From positions 1,178,001 through 1,242,000 of the forward strand of contig NC_080577.1 of NCBI RefSeq assembly GCF_029962835.1: a stretch of 64,000 nucleotides of DNA, written 5' to 3'. A program made the translations under genes and the position numbers. This document shows positions 35,508 through 47,063 of the stretch, piece by piece. The stretch comes from Magnolia sinica. Taxonomy: Eukaryota; Streptophyta; Magnoliopsida; Magnoliales; Magnoliaceae. Every line of letters begins with the position of its first letter. Positions within the stretch are counted from its first letter, which is position 1. The notes under the pieces are model-generated. The model worked only from the letters and a program-made list of their open reading frames with translations. It had not been told where the DNA came from and searched no databases.

Positions 35508-36487
35508 TATGCAGTATAGTTATTTATTTTCAAAAAGTAAAATATTTATTTTTCTTATAAAAATGTAACACTACCCATCACAAAGATAAAGTTGATCAAT
35601 TAAGTGTTGTACACTGTAGAAAACCCATAAGATACAAGAACAAATAGTCTGGTAAATGGGTATTCACACATTTCAGTTTTAGGCATTTTAGATGCGTACC
35701 GACATGCAATCATGACACATGTGGTGGCCTGTAAATGGTTTCCCTTATACAGGCGAACAAGTTTCAAAGCTCAATACACGAATGAAAAATGTAGCCACCA
35801 TTCAGTGATCTTGTACGAAGGTACAGATATCTGGACCATTCATCAGGTAGGAGTCAGTACTATGAAAATCACATACACCAAAAATAAGGTTAGTACATTC
35901 GTCAAGCCATAGGTCTGCAACTTGCGTATGGGTTAACCCAACTTGATTGACCCAACGGAAGTTGGGGTCAGGTTGGTGGGTTTTTGAGGTCTTCACACTG
36001 GGTTTGGGTTGAAAAATACCAACCGATTTCAATACAGCTTGGGTTTGTTTAGAGTTAATTTGGATTGGGAATACTCACATGTATTTGGGTGATTAGAAGT
36101 TGGGTTGGGCTTGGTTGACCCTCAACCAGAGCCAACTTGCCCGAATTGCAACCCGATCATCAAGGGCCCAGACATGTCTGTTGAATTTGGGCCCAGCCTA
36201 GCCCTATTAGTAAAGGAGCTTGAGTCTGAGGCTCTAGCCCAGACCATGGGCCTGTACGACAACTTGAGCCCATCCCATTGGGCCGGAAACAATAGCCCGA
36301 CGGACAGCCCGGCCGATTGACAGAAGTATTTGGGCACACGTGTATCTACTTCCCTGTGAAAGGACACGAACAAGGCAGCGTTTGATTCAAGGAACTGAGA
36401 AGATGCCCACTATTATTACTTTTTTCTTTTCCATCTAGGCAATTGACCGCCGGACCAAGATTTTAAGTACAACACCGTGAAATAAGA
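35506..36487. other. Spacer, no gene recognised
   Basis: About 35920-36320 carries 'tgggttgggcttggttgaccc' and 'cccgaattgcaacccgat' blocks, like decayed dispersed repeats rich in TTGGG/CCCAA. No family motif in any ORF. Confidence 0.45.
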
Positions 36488-36865
36488 GCTGTGGGGCCCA
36501 CCGTGATGTTCAAGTGACATCTACTGTGTAGATGAAATTCATCATCTCATATTTTGACATGAGCCCAAAATGAAGCGGATCCAAAATTTCAGTGGCGTTG
36601 TAAATCCTACAACTGAAACCTGCTTGGGCCACGGCAATGTTTATTTTCCATCCAACCCGTTTATACTGTTGTCCCGACCGTGATGAAGGGAAAACTCAAA
36701 TATCAGCCTGATACAGAATTTGTGTAGGCACAAGAAGACTTAAAATGTGGGGCCCAACCGTCACTATTTCCGGTGGTGTGGCCCAATTGAGTTTTGAATC
36801 TGGCCGATATGAGCTGACGCAACGGAGCGGCTGTCACAGAGATCACGGTGGGCCCCACAGATTTT
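36488..36865. mobile_element. MITE of the common GTGGGGCCCACC family
   Basis: Begins 'gctgtggggcccaccgtga' and ends, inverted, 'tcacggtgggccccacag'. Central blocks are shortened. The termini match closely, but no target duplication was identified. Confidence 0.7.
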
Positions 36866-37056
36866 CTGTGGTCGAGACGACAGATAATACGCCAATCCTG
36901 TCTAATCGAGTCCCTCTATCCATCCAGTCAGTGACTTCTTCCATTGAATTTACACGCCGCCTTCCGAGACTGTCTCACGCATGTGTGAGTTCAGGGCAGC
37001 TCGTTAACCGGGCCCACCTTGTAGGTGCCCGCCTAAAAGTTCAGGCTAGTGGCAAC

Positions 37057-37529
37057 GGGAGCGGCTTCGGTGGATCCCTGAATGTGGGGCCCACTGTGAT
37101 GTATTTACCTATATACACGACGTCCATCCGTTTTGACAGCTCATTTTATGGCTTGATCCCAAAAATGAAGCAGATCCAAATCTTAGGTGGAACCCTCCAC
37201 ATGAAACAGTGGGACTGAATATCCACCATTAAAATGTTCTTTGGGGCCTTTGTAATGTTTATTTTCCATCCAACCTGTTGATAAGGTAAAGAAAATGTGG
37301 ATGAAGGGATCACACAAATCTTAGCTTGATCCAAAACATTTGTGGCCTACAAGAAGTTTTTAATGGTCATTCACCTCTGTTTCCTGTTGTGTGGTCCACG
37401 TAAGATTTGGATATGCTTCATTTTTTTGGATCATGCACTAAAATGAGCTGTCAAAACGGATGGACGACGTGGATGTAAGGCAAACAATCACAGTGGGCCC
37501 ACAGTCGGGAATCCACCGAAGCCGCGCCC
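37057..37529. mobile_element. Mutator-type MITE with 9-bp target duplication
   Basis: 473 bp, ending GGGAGCGGCTTCGGTGGAT and, inverted, GGGCGCGGCTTCGGTGGAT. It is flanked by AGTGGCAAC and AGTGGCGGC, a 9-bp duplication with two differences. The interior is the common theme. With 9473-9959 this supports a Mutator origin for the family. Confidence 0.85.
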
Positions 37530-38433
37530 AGTGGCGGCCAATTTATCCTACTTGTACATAGAAAACCAGACCACTAGAGGAACCACAAAAAAAAGAAAAA
37601 AAAAAAAAGAAAAAGGAGAGAATAGTCTACACCATGTGAGGGTGGGCCCGACAAAATGAACCTCTTGGACGAGTTGGATGCATGGTTAAATCACTCTGGG
37701 ACTCAGACCAAGTCATTCTGTCTCGAATTGATTCAGAATCAACCCACATCAACTCGTTTGGCCGGGTCGCAACTTGCTGGAGTTAGGTATCAATTGGACT
37801 GATTCACCCGAGTCACCCGACTAGCTGGAGTTAGGTATCAGTTGGACTGACTCGGGTGACTCCGGGGGTGGTGGCTCTCAAAATGTTGAACCGGATTGGG
37901 TTTCACCCGATGAGTGCCATGGGAGTCTGAAAACCATAGTGGGATATCATGCAGACACCCATGTGAGCTGAGCATTAGCTTTATGCCAGCAGCTTATGTA
38001 TGGCCATCATGTGTGCCTGCAGCATGGTTCATAGCTTTGAGATCCAATCCATCCATCATCGTTTCCACAATGTAAATGCCCTGACCCAAGAATCAGATAG
38101 GTCCACTAGTGATTTGGGGCAAGAGTTCAAAACTCAAGAACTCAACTGAAGTGGATGTCTAGCTGATTTCGATCAACTTGAAGACTTGACAGTGTCTTTG
38201 ATGGACTTGACTCTAATTAAAATTTAAAGTATCAAAGTGATGAGAAGATCTTAAATATTGTTTTTCAAAAGCGTACAAGGCATTAAAATAACCAAAAGAA
38301 AATGAACCTTGTGACAGTGCTGTGTGGCAGCAAAACTGACGTTCTCCAGTGCAGGTAATACTCCACCGAGTCAAGATCGCTTGAATTGAAGTTGGGACAG
38401 GCCGAGTCTTAAATCCATATGGATACCTTCACA
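37530..38433. other. Region downstream of the third UGT gene
   Basis: An A-rich run lies at 37587-37612. A block GCTGGAGTTAGGTATCA occurs twice, near 37785 and 37829. The UGT 3' untranslated region must lie near the right end. No other gene. Confidence 0.45.
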
Positions 38434-39831
38434 TCAGAGGTTCTTCCATTCCCGGGCCACCTCAGACAGAGCCATGAAAGAAGATCCATCTTCAGCTAAA
38501 GCCCTAGCACTAGCATCTTTCAGTTCTTGCATCCTTTTCTTCATCCTCTCTCCTTCTTCACCCTCCATTAGATCCTTCACGATTCTAGCAATCTCTTCCC
38601 TCCCCACCAAACCATTCTCACCAGCAGTGGGCCTCAGTGCTACTTTTAGACCGTCCACCAACAGTACAGCATTCATCTTCTGCTCTGCATAGAGTGGCCA
38701 TGCTATCATGCGCACACCGTGCACAATACTCTCGAGTGACGAGTTCCATCCACAGTGAGATAAGAACCCTCCTGTAGACATGTGGCTCAGCACTTGGATC
38801 TGTGGGGCCCATGAAGGAACCACAAGCCCTACCGCTTTTGTTCTAGCAACAAACCCTTTCGGTAGATAGTCGGAAGGATCACTAGAAAACATTGCAGTAC
38901 TGGAATCTTTTCCATGTGGGCAACGCACAACCCACAAGAACCTTTGGCCACTCAGCTCTAATCCCAAGGCCAGCTCGTTCATCTGATCAGAAGAGAGGGT
39001 CCCACCACTCCCAAAACACACGAACAGTACAGAGCCACGTGGCTGCTGGGCCAACCATCTCAAACACTCGTGCGTATCCCCTTCACGGACCGAATCAGTT
39101 CGTACAACCGGTCCAACAGGGTAAACAGACGGTCCACCGAGTCGCCCTTCCTTCAAAGCATGGATAGCTTCCGGTTCCAATCCAGTGAAGCTATTTACCA
39201 AAATACCCTTCGCTTCTTTGTACCGTTTCGTGTGACGTAGGATCCATAGATAAGCTTCATCCGACCGTTGAGAAATTCCGTCTGGCAGATCACTTCCTTG
39301 GATTGGAACACAGCCAGGCAGCTTCAGTGGCTCTGGCATGTATTCATAATCGCCGGAGAAGGTTGTGTCGAGTGTTGGAAGGTAGAGGCAGAACGACAAG
39401 GCCATGGACGATATGGGGCAGATGATGTAGGGTGTGATCCGCAGCTCTTGAGCCACGTCAAGTGCATCTGTCCCGAAGAGATCCACTAGGAGAGAGACGA
39501 GTTGAGTGGTGGATGCTAAGGCCTTGAGAGCGTCACGGAAGGATGGCATGGATCGGTTCATGGCGATGCAGAGCTGGGTCTCCACGCGGGTGGTGTTGGG
39601 GACGTCGTGCAAGGGAGGTGGAGGGAGAAAAATGGAATTTATGGACTTCGGGAGGGCATTTAAGATTTCATGTTGAGCTGGTTGGGGGGTGGAATCCATG
39701 CAAGGGATGATGAATGTTACAGAGAAGTTGTGGTAGAGGACGAGTCGGCGAGCCAACTCAGTGAGTGGGATGAGGTGACCCATGCCTGGACACGGTAGAA
39801 TCGCTACGCGTGGGGATTGCTCCTCATCCAT
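38434..39831 (-). CDS. UGT72-family glucosyltransferase, diverged third copy
   Basis: A 465-residue single-exon UGT. I start it at the ATG of MDEEQSP, at 39831, because the family begins there; the open frame runs 67 codons further upstream, but that part is a translated (GA)n repeat and unlike any UGT. His19 (PCPGMGH), Asp117 (LVDLFG) and the PSPG box (Trp341-Gln384, HCGWNS, AEQ) are kept, so it should be an active fold. Two conserved spots are changed: the PSPG box has HGVR where paralogues and the family have HGVP (Arg374), and the linker motif reads RWLAQQP instead of RWLDEQP. The first helix reads PCPG instead of PSPG. It may have altered donor or acceptor use, or be on the way to decay. 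It lies about 7.4 kb from the second copy, same strand. Confidence 0.92.
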   Translation of the reverse strand: MDEEQSPRVAILPCPGMGHLIPLTELARRLVLYHNFSVTFIIPCMDSTPQPAQHEILNALPKSINSIFLPPPPLHDVPNTTRVETQLCIAMNRSMPSFRDALKALASTTQLVSLLVDLFGTDALDVAQELRITPYIICPISSMALSFCLYLPTLDTTFSGDYEYMPEPLKLPGCVPIQGSDLPDGISQRSDEAYLWILRHTKRYKEAKGILVNSFTGLEPEAIHALKEGRLGGPSVYPVGPVVRTDSVREGDTHECLRWLAQQPRGSVLFVCFGSGGTLSSDQMNELALGLELSGQRFLWVVRCPHGKDSSTAMFSSDPSDYLPKGFVARTKAVGLVVPSWAPQIQVLSHMSTGGFLSHCGWNSSLESIVHGVRMIAWPLYAEQKMNAVLLVDGLKVALRPTAGENGLVGREEIARIVKDLMEGEEGERMKKRMQELKDASARALAEDGSSFMALSEVAREWKNL

Positions 39832-39832
39832 G

Positions 39833-39885
39833 CTCTCTCTCTCTCTCTCTCTCTCGCTCTCTCTCTCTCTCTCATATATATATAC
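39833..39885 (-). promoter_or_regulatory. (GA)n leader with adjacent TATATATA, third UGT gene
   Basis: A CT run (GA in the sense of the gene), nearly perfect, fills 39833-39873 directly before the ATG. It is followed upstream by TATATATATA at about 39874-39884. GA-rich leaders are common in plants. The TATA-like run is only about 45-55 bp from the ATG, so either the leader is very short or the true promoter is further up. Confidence 0.45.
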
Positions 39886-40617
39886 AAAGAGGAGGGGAAT
39901 TGTACGCCCAGTACGCCCACACGCGCCTATTGACGCAGCACACATGCCGCACACGCATCCATTCATGCAGCACGCATGCCAAAGGGTGGCTTCAACTACG
40001 ATGTGCATGGCCCACACAGCCCACAGGTGCACACTGAAAGTGGATATACTATCCTTTATTTAGACATATGGTGGCTGGAACTGTTTTTTTTTTTTTTTAC
40101 CTCGTTTTTGAAAAACTTTGTTAAATTAAACCATCCAAATTATGATATCCAGTGTAGATGTATTATGAACCAAAACTAAGATTATTATTTTTTCCTATCA
40201 TCTGACTATCGGATTGGTGGAGATGTATAAAAACTATCCACGGATCTTGTTTCTATAAATAAATAAGTATGCACGAATAAGAGATTAGGTTTACTCAGCC
40301 GACCTGATCTTCGGATTATGAATTGGAGACGGTGGGATGCGCAATATTCACTTAATACATGCTACATGGATAATTTCTGAGTGCCTGTGTATGAAACATC
40401 CGCAGCCTGAGTATCTTGCTTTTTTGTTTATTACATAATGTCATCTTCTAGAAGGATTTATTGTTCTTTTCCTCTTCTTCTTCTTCTCTTTTTTTTTAAA
40501 AAATTATATATTATCATCTTCTAGATGGGCTTGCTGTTCTTTTCCTTTTTCATGTTTTTGTTTTTTACGTAATGTTATCTTCTGGATGGCGGCCAACACT
40601 GCTATGCGGGTCCCATA
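39886..40617. other. Upstream region of the third UGT gene
   Basis: No gene. A T-rich run lies at 40083-40099. About 40360-40420 carries decayed TTGATACTCTG-family sequence. A 'tgttcttttcctyttt' block occurs twice, near 40461 and 40533. Confidence 0.4.
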
Positions 40618-40819
40618 CAAGGGTGCCAATAACTTTAGAGAAAAATATACTCTGCAGAGTATGACAGATAGTGCACATGTATCTTTAAGTTACTTAGAGA
40701 TTGCATATGTGGAATATGTGAGTAATTTAGATTAAACGGTCTAACTTATGTATGAGTCTAGATGCACTGTAAACCAAAAATTACACATTTGATTAACATA
40801 CAATCAGAATGGTGGCCAT
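40618..40819. repeat. Left copy of a 202-bp duplicated flank
   Basis: By eye identical over 202 bases to 50136-50337. It is the left arm and body of a TTGATACTCTG-type MITE into which the gypsy element is inserted at 40835. Only the right copy continues into the rest of that MITE. Confidence 0.92.
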
Positions 40820-40834
40820 ATATTGAAATCATAC

Positions 40835-41363
40835 TGTTGGGGGCAAAAATACAAGTCCGAAGATTCGGACTTAATGCCTCGGGACTCGGACTTAATACCT
40901 CGGGTCACCGAAGGATGTGTCAAATCCGAGGCATGGTTCGCTAAACCGAGACAATGGTTGAGTCGGTTCGGACGACTTATCAGCGTTCCAGGCATGTGTC
41001 GGGCGGACCACCTTGCAAGACCGACCGTCGCTAGGTCAGATCTCATCCCGGATATCTTGGGATAAGATCTCCGACCCCGAAGCTCACGGGATCGGATGAC
41101 GGCTCAAGACGGGCACGATCCTATCTCCGTGATACCAGGAGAAGATCCCGCGCTCAATATCAGGAGGACCCCAGCAGCTATAAAAGGAGGACCCCTGTCA
41201 CCTTGAGAGGTACGAAACAAATTCCCTCTAAAAACCTTTCAATACTTTGAGACCCCGAGTCCAGGCCTGACTTTGGCATCAGAGGGTCCAGGGTCTCCTT
41301 TGTCCTCTTCCTGTGCAGGCATACAAGGGTTCAGGAGGACGAACCAGACACATTGCATCAACA
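40835..41363 (+). repeat. Gypsy 5' LTR, complete
   Basis: 529 bp, from TGTTGGGGGC to GCATCAACA. TATAAAAGG at 41179-41187 is the likely core promoter. Confidence 0.9.
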
Positions 41364-41366
41364 GTT

Positions 41367-41384
41367 TGGCGCCGTCTGTGGGAA
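41367..41384 (+). other. Gypsy primer-binding site
   Basis: TGGCGCCGTCTGTGGGAA, three bases after the LTR. It starts TGG as expected for a site pairing with a tRNA 3' CCA end; TGGCGCC starts are common in plant Ty3 elements. I do not name the tRNA. Confidence 0.75.
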
Positions 41385-41399
41385 CCGTGCAAGAAAGCC

Positions 41400-42900
41400 A
41401 TCTCGTATCACTATATTGATTCCAATGGTGATGACTAGAAGGACGGTCCCAGAGGAAGATTTAAATGGGATTGAAGGACCGGTGGGTCCAGTCGCGGACC
41501 CCGCGGCCCAGAACCCACCTAACAACCGCCAACGAGGAGCGACCCGGACAAGCAACAATCAGCGGGATCGCGACGATGGGCGGTTGGATAAGGAGGTTCA
41601 AGAAATTCGGTCTGATATGAATATGATGAAGCAGATGCTGGAACGAATGTATCAGCAACAAATGCAGCCGCTCCCTCATCCTCAAGGGGAGACGGCACGG
41701 GCTCCAGCTACGGCTACGGCGGTTGATCCTCAACCTCCCGCGCCGCAGTCTGTCCGCCCAAGCCAACCCCAAGGCGGAGCGCAGTCAGCCAACGCTTCCC
41801 TGCCCCCGACTGATCTTCGGCACGAAATAGAGCGAAGAAGGCGCAATCGCCCTTCCATGGAAGGCACGGCAGAAAGCAGCGAACCTTGGAAGGCCGACAT
41901 TCAAAATTTTAAAAAAGAAGTGCGGGAAGAGATGGCAAAAGAGATGGCGGACATAAAGCACGGCCGGAATGTATATTCAACCGGGTCCGAAGCGAAGGCA
42001 TCCCCCTTTGTGGACTCGGTACTGAAGGCCCGATTGCCCGAGAGGTTTCGATTACCTCAAATCACTCCTTTCACCGGCAAGACCGACCCGACGGAGCATA
42101 TCGAATGCTTCAGAACCTATATGGAGCTCCACGATGCCTCGGATGCAGAATGTGTCGGGCCTTTTCTCTTACATTGACCGATGTAGCTCGACTGTGGTTC
42201 AAACAGTTGAAACCAAAGTCCATCAGTTCATTCGTTGAGTTGAGCGACGCCTTCCTCACCAACTTCATCGGCGGAAAGAAGAAATTGAAGCCCCCGGCAC
42301 ATCTGAACAAGTAGTTCAGAAGCAGGAGAGCTATTGAAAGATTACATCAAGCGTTTTAATTTCGAATCCCTTCAAGTTCGAAAACATTCGGAAGAAACGG
42401 CCCTCAATGCGCTCATGCAAGGAGTTAGGGATAAGCCATTCCTGGCATCTCTAGACAAAACTCCGCCCGATACTCTGGCAGAGTTTATGGCACGATCCGA
42501 TAAATATGCCAACGCCGAGGAAGCGCGAATCCTGCGTGAAACTAAAACCTCGGCCAAAGAGTCGGCCAAAAAAGAAGCCGACTCGGCCGGAGGGAGGAAA
42601 CGCAAAGAGGATCAAGCGCGTGACGAGCGAAGGTCAGGAAAACGGCCGGATCGAAGATTTTCCACATATACTCCCCTGAATAAGACTCGGGAAGAGGTAC
42701 TGATGGAAATAAAAAACGAAGGCTTTGTTAGCTGGCCCAGTAAGCTCAGGAGTAATCCTAATCGGCGGGACAAGGATAAGTACTGCCATTATCACCGCGA
42801 TCACGGGCATAACACAAGTGATTGCCGTCACTTAAAAGAAGAGATCGAACGACTCATAAAAGACGGCCGACTCAGAGAACATATGGTCAAAGCTGGGGCA
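41400..42900 (+). mobile_element. Gypsy gag region
   Basis: Proline/glutamine-rich N-terminal part, then the retrotransposon gag core with the FTGKTDPTEHI and WFKQL motifs. A knuckle-like CHYHRDHGHNTSDC lies at about 42780-42830. The frame is interrupted. Confidence 0.85.
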
Positions 42901-44361
42901 GCTGAGGCGCGCCCGACCGAGAGTCAGCCTATGGAAGAAATCCGGACGATTATCGGCGGTCCACAATGTGGGGGCGACTCAAACAACGCGCGAAGGAATC
43001 ATGCACGAAAACTTAGTCAGCCTCAGTCCGAGCTCATGATTATAGATCGGCCATCAAAGGAAAAGAAAAGAGAAAAATATTGCATATCGTTCACTGAGGA
43101 AGACGCCCGAGGTATCCATCACCCCCACGATGATGCGTTGATCGTCTCCTTGGCGATCGCTAACCGAAAAGTGTTCCGAATACTCGTCGATACAGGATCA
43201 TCTGCAGACGTATTATTTACTGGGGCGTTCGACAAAATGGGGATCGAACGATCCGCGTTACGCCCGGTTCGGACTCCATTGATCGGTTTTTCCGGAGGAC
43301 AAGTACTGCCCGAGGGGACTGTCTCATTACCACTCACTGCTGGCAATGCCCCACATCAGACGACGATGATGGTTGACTTCCTGGTCGTCGATCAACCCTC
43401 GGTATACAACGCGATACTCGGCCGACCTTCATTGAGTCTCCTCCAGGCCGTGGTATCCACATACCATCGTACAATAAAATTCCTGACCGAGTCAGGAGTC
43501 GGAATTGTCAAAGGAGACCCACAAGACGCGAGGCGATGTTACATGATAGCTGTAAAAGGAGCCGCCGACAAGAATCCGACCAACATATTAACAATCGAAT
43601 CATTGGACCCTCGGGGCGAGAATTATGAACGAGGACAGCCGGTCGAAGATCTTGTCTCAATCCCCTTAGTCGAAACAGATAGATCCAAGACAGTGCGAAT
43701 TGGCTCATCTCTGCAGTCCCCTTTGAGAGAAAAGCTGATCGCCCTGCTCCGAAGGCACGCCGACGTATTTGCTTGGAGTCATGAAGATATGCAAGGGATC
43801 GACCCCTCCGTGGTGACTCACCGACTTAACGTCGATCCGTCATATCGACCGATCCGACAGAAGCGACGACCGCTCGGCCCCGAACGATACGCCATCATTG
43901 AGAAAGAAGTCAACAAACTACTCCAGGCTAATTTCATAGAAGAAATACACTATCCAGAGTGGGTCGCGAATGTCGTGCTTGTAAAGAAGTCCAACGGGAA
44001 GTGGCGAGTCTGTATTGACTATACCGACTTAAATAAAGCCTGCCCCAAAGATAGCTTTCCACTTCCGAGGATAGACCAGCTAGTAGATAGTACAGCCGGA
44101 CATGAGCTCCTTAGCTTCATGGATGCATATTCGGGATATAATCAAATTGTAATGCATCAAACAGATAAATCAAAAACTACCTTTGTCACCGACAAAGGCC
44201 TTTATTGTTACCGAGTGATGCCGTTTGGTCTGAAGAATGCCGGCGCAACTTATCAAAGGTTAGTTAACAAAATCTTTGCTCGGCTTATAGGCCGAACCAT
44301 GGAAGTATACATCGACGACATGCTCGTCCAAAAGCATACACGCGGCAGATCATGTGAATGA
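42900..44361 (+). mobile_element. Gypsy protease and reverse transcriptase region
   Basis: Protease active-site motif VDTGSSAD lies near 43177-43215. RT motifs follow: WRVCIDYTDLNKACPKD near 44000-44050 and the catalytic YIDDML near 44308-44325. This is the longest open part of the element. The C-terminal RT portion beyond it is degraded. Confidence 0.9.
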
Positions 44362-45129
44362 TTTGGAAGAAATGTTTCTAATCCTGCGGAAGTTAGGATG
44401 AAGCTAAATCCAAGTAAATGTGCTTTTGGAGTAGGCTCAGAAAAATTCCTCGGTTTCTTGGTCGACCAACAAGGAATCGAAGCAAACCACGAAAAAATCA
44501 AAGGCTCTGATTGATATGGAATCCCCAAAACCATTAAGGACGTCCAAAGGTTGGCCGGACGAGTCGCAGCACTTAATCATTCCTGTCCAGAGCAACGGAT
44601 AAATGTCTTCCTTTCTTCAAACAATTTGAAAGGAAGACAAGCGATGGGTTGGACGGAAGAGTGTGAAGCAACATTCCAAAGCAATTAAAATCATATCTCG
44701 GTTATGCACCACTCTTATCAAAACCCGAACCGGAGTCGTTGCTCCTCTACCTAGCCGTGTCCAAGGCAGTGGTTAGCTCGGCTTTGATACGAGAATCGGA
44801 AGGAAAGCAACTGCCGGTTTAACGTCAGCAAAGCGTTATTGCCAGCATAAACGAGATACCCAAGCTTGGAAAAAGTGGCCTTGGCTTTAATAACTTCCTC
44901 TCGGCGACTTAGGCCGTATTTCCATGCCCACACCATCATTGTAATGACCGACCTTCCGCTTCGCCAGTGCTCGAGAAACCAGAAGCTTCCGGACGACTCA
45001 CCAAATGGGCTATCGAGCTGAGTAAGTTTGATATTCAATACCGACCAAAGGCAAGAATCAAAGGGCAAGCCGTAGCTGATTTTATCGCCGAGGAACGTCT
45101 TCAACCGAACTTTCGGTAAATGATACACC

Positions 45130-46893
45130 AAGGACGGTGCAGTTCCGACCTCAACCGTTCCCCCTTGCCCTATTCCGTGGAATCGTATGTCGACGGTTCT
45201 TCCAACTCGAAGGCCGGTGGGGCTGGGGTTGTGCTGGAAAACCCCGATCATACCTATATACGATGCCTTACGACTTGGATTCCAAGCGTCGAACAATACG
45301 GCGGAATACGAAGCGTTGTTACTCGGCCTCCGACTCGCCGCTAGCATGGAAGTCACGCACCTAAGTGTTTTCAGCGACTCTCAGTTGGTTGTTAACCAAG
45401 TTACCGGTGTATACCAGACACGGAAAGACCGGCTAAGGGCTTACATGGAGAAAGCGAAAGAACTTATCAACGGATTTCAATTCTGTCGTGTGACTCGGAT
45501 CCCTCGCACGGAAAACAGCAAAGCCGATTTACTAGCGAAGCTCGCCTCGGACAAAGAAGATGAAATACCCAGGTCCGTCCCTGTCGAATACGTTGACAAG
45601 CCAAGCATAGATGAGCTGATTAGCGAGGCCGTCAATACAATCGACTAGGAACCTTCCTGGATTGATCCAATCCGCCAATACCTTGACGAAGGAAAATTGC
45701 CCGATGATCGTGCCGAGGCTCGACGAATTAAGATTCGAGCCTCCCGTTATACCATATTCAACGGAACCCTCTACAAGAAAGGTTACTACGCCCCGTTGCT
45801 GCGGTGCCTCAAACCCAGCGAGGCAAACTATGTGTTGCGGGAAATTCATGAAGGAATCTGCGGAAACCACTCTGGAGGGCGATCCCTCGCCTACAAGGTC
45901 CTACGACAGGGATACTACTGGCCCACTATCCAACACGACGCTCGCGAGCTCGTTCAAAAATGCGACAGATGCCAACGGTTCGCGGCAATTTCGAGGCAAG
46001 CACCGAAGCACTAACGCCGATGACCGGTCCCGGGCCTTTCGCACAGGTGGGCGTCGACATCATAGGACCGATCCCTATGGGAAAAGGTCAGACCAAATTT
46101 GTTGTGGTAGCGGTGGACTATTTCACGAAGTGGGTCGAGGCGTACCATTAGCTAAAATAACCGAGCGTAGAAGATCACCGAATTTGTATGGAAAAACATT
46201 ATCTGCCGATTCGGTACCCCGTACCATTGTTACAGACAACGGAAGGCAATTTGATAACGAAGCTTTCGCGGGATGTGCGACAACCTCGGAATCGGAAACA
46301 CGTTTACTCTTCGCCTCATCATCCTCAAACCAATGGACAAGTTGAAGCGGTTAATAAGATTATCAAGCAACATCTTCGGACCAAGCTTGGCCGAGCCAAA
46401 GGAGCGTGGGCCGAAGAGCTCCCGAAAATTCTTTGGGCCTACCGAACCACCGCTCGAACAGCCACAGGGGAGACTCCATTTTCACTAGCCTATGGCTCGG
46501 AAGCCGTCACTCCCGTTGAAATCGGATTACCTTCGGCTCGGATCACCACATTCAATGCAGAAGCAAACGAAGAACTCCTTGCACTCGGACTTGACCTTCT
46601 GGACGAACAAAGAGAAGTGGCACGGCTGCGCACGGAGGCGCGGCAACGACAAGTGGCTCGGTTCTACAATACCCGAGTTAGGATTAGAAGATTTTCGAAT
46701 GGGGGATATGGTTCTTCGAAAAGTGTTTTCTAACACCAAGGAATTTGGTTCGGGTACACTGGGACCCAACTGGGAAGGACCCTACATCGTCTCGGGCACC
46801 ATTAGACCGGGAACGTATCAGCTAGAAGACCTAAACGGACAACCGTTGCCCCACCCTTGGAACGCTGAACACCTCAAAGTCTACTATCCCTAG
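45130..46893 (+). mobile_element. Gypsy RNase H and integrase region
   Basis: RNase H motif [11 protein letters not shown] lies near 45368-45400. Integrase follows with an HHCC-type zinc finger (CDRCQRF, about 45820-45985), the core start VGVDIIGPIP (about 46045-46080) and SSPHHPQTNGQVEA, then the C-terminal WEGPYIV...HLKVYYP segment that ends at 46893. The frame is interrupted. Confidence 0.85.
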
Positions 46894-47063
46894 TTCTGTC
46901 TTCAACGATTAAAGACTCTGAACTAAGAAAGGATAAAGCCAAGTCGAATAAGTAAAGATAGGCATTTCTCTTTCATTCATCAAAACATATGTAAGTACAA
47001 AGCAAGCGATTACATCAAAGCAAAAATAAATAAATATATGTCCAAGGGCCCCGATAACGGTCC

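Noticed and set aside
36745-37218. 157-codon ORF
   Set aside because: It spans parts of two MITEs and has no family motif.
39832-40032. N-terminal 67-codon extension of the third UGT
   Set aside because: It translates a (GA)n repeat and unrelated upstream sequence; UGT72 proteins begin at the MDEEQ-type start.
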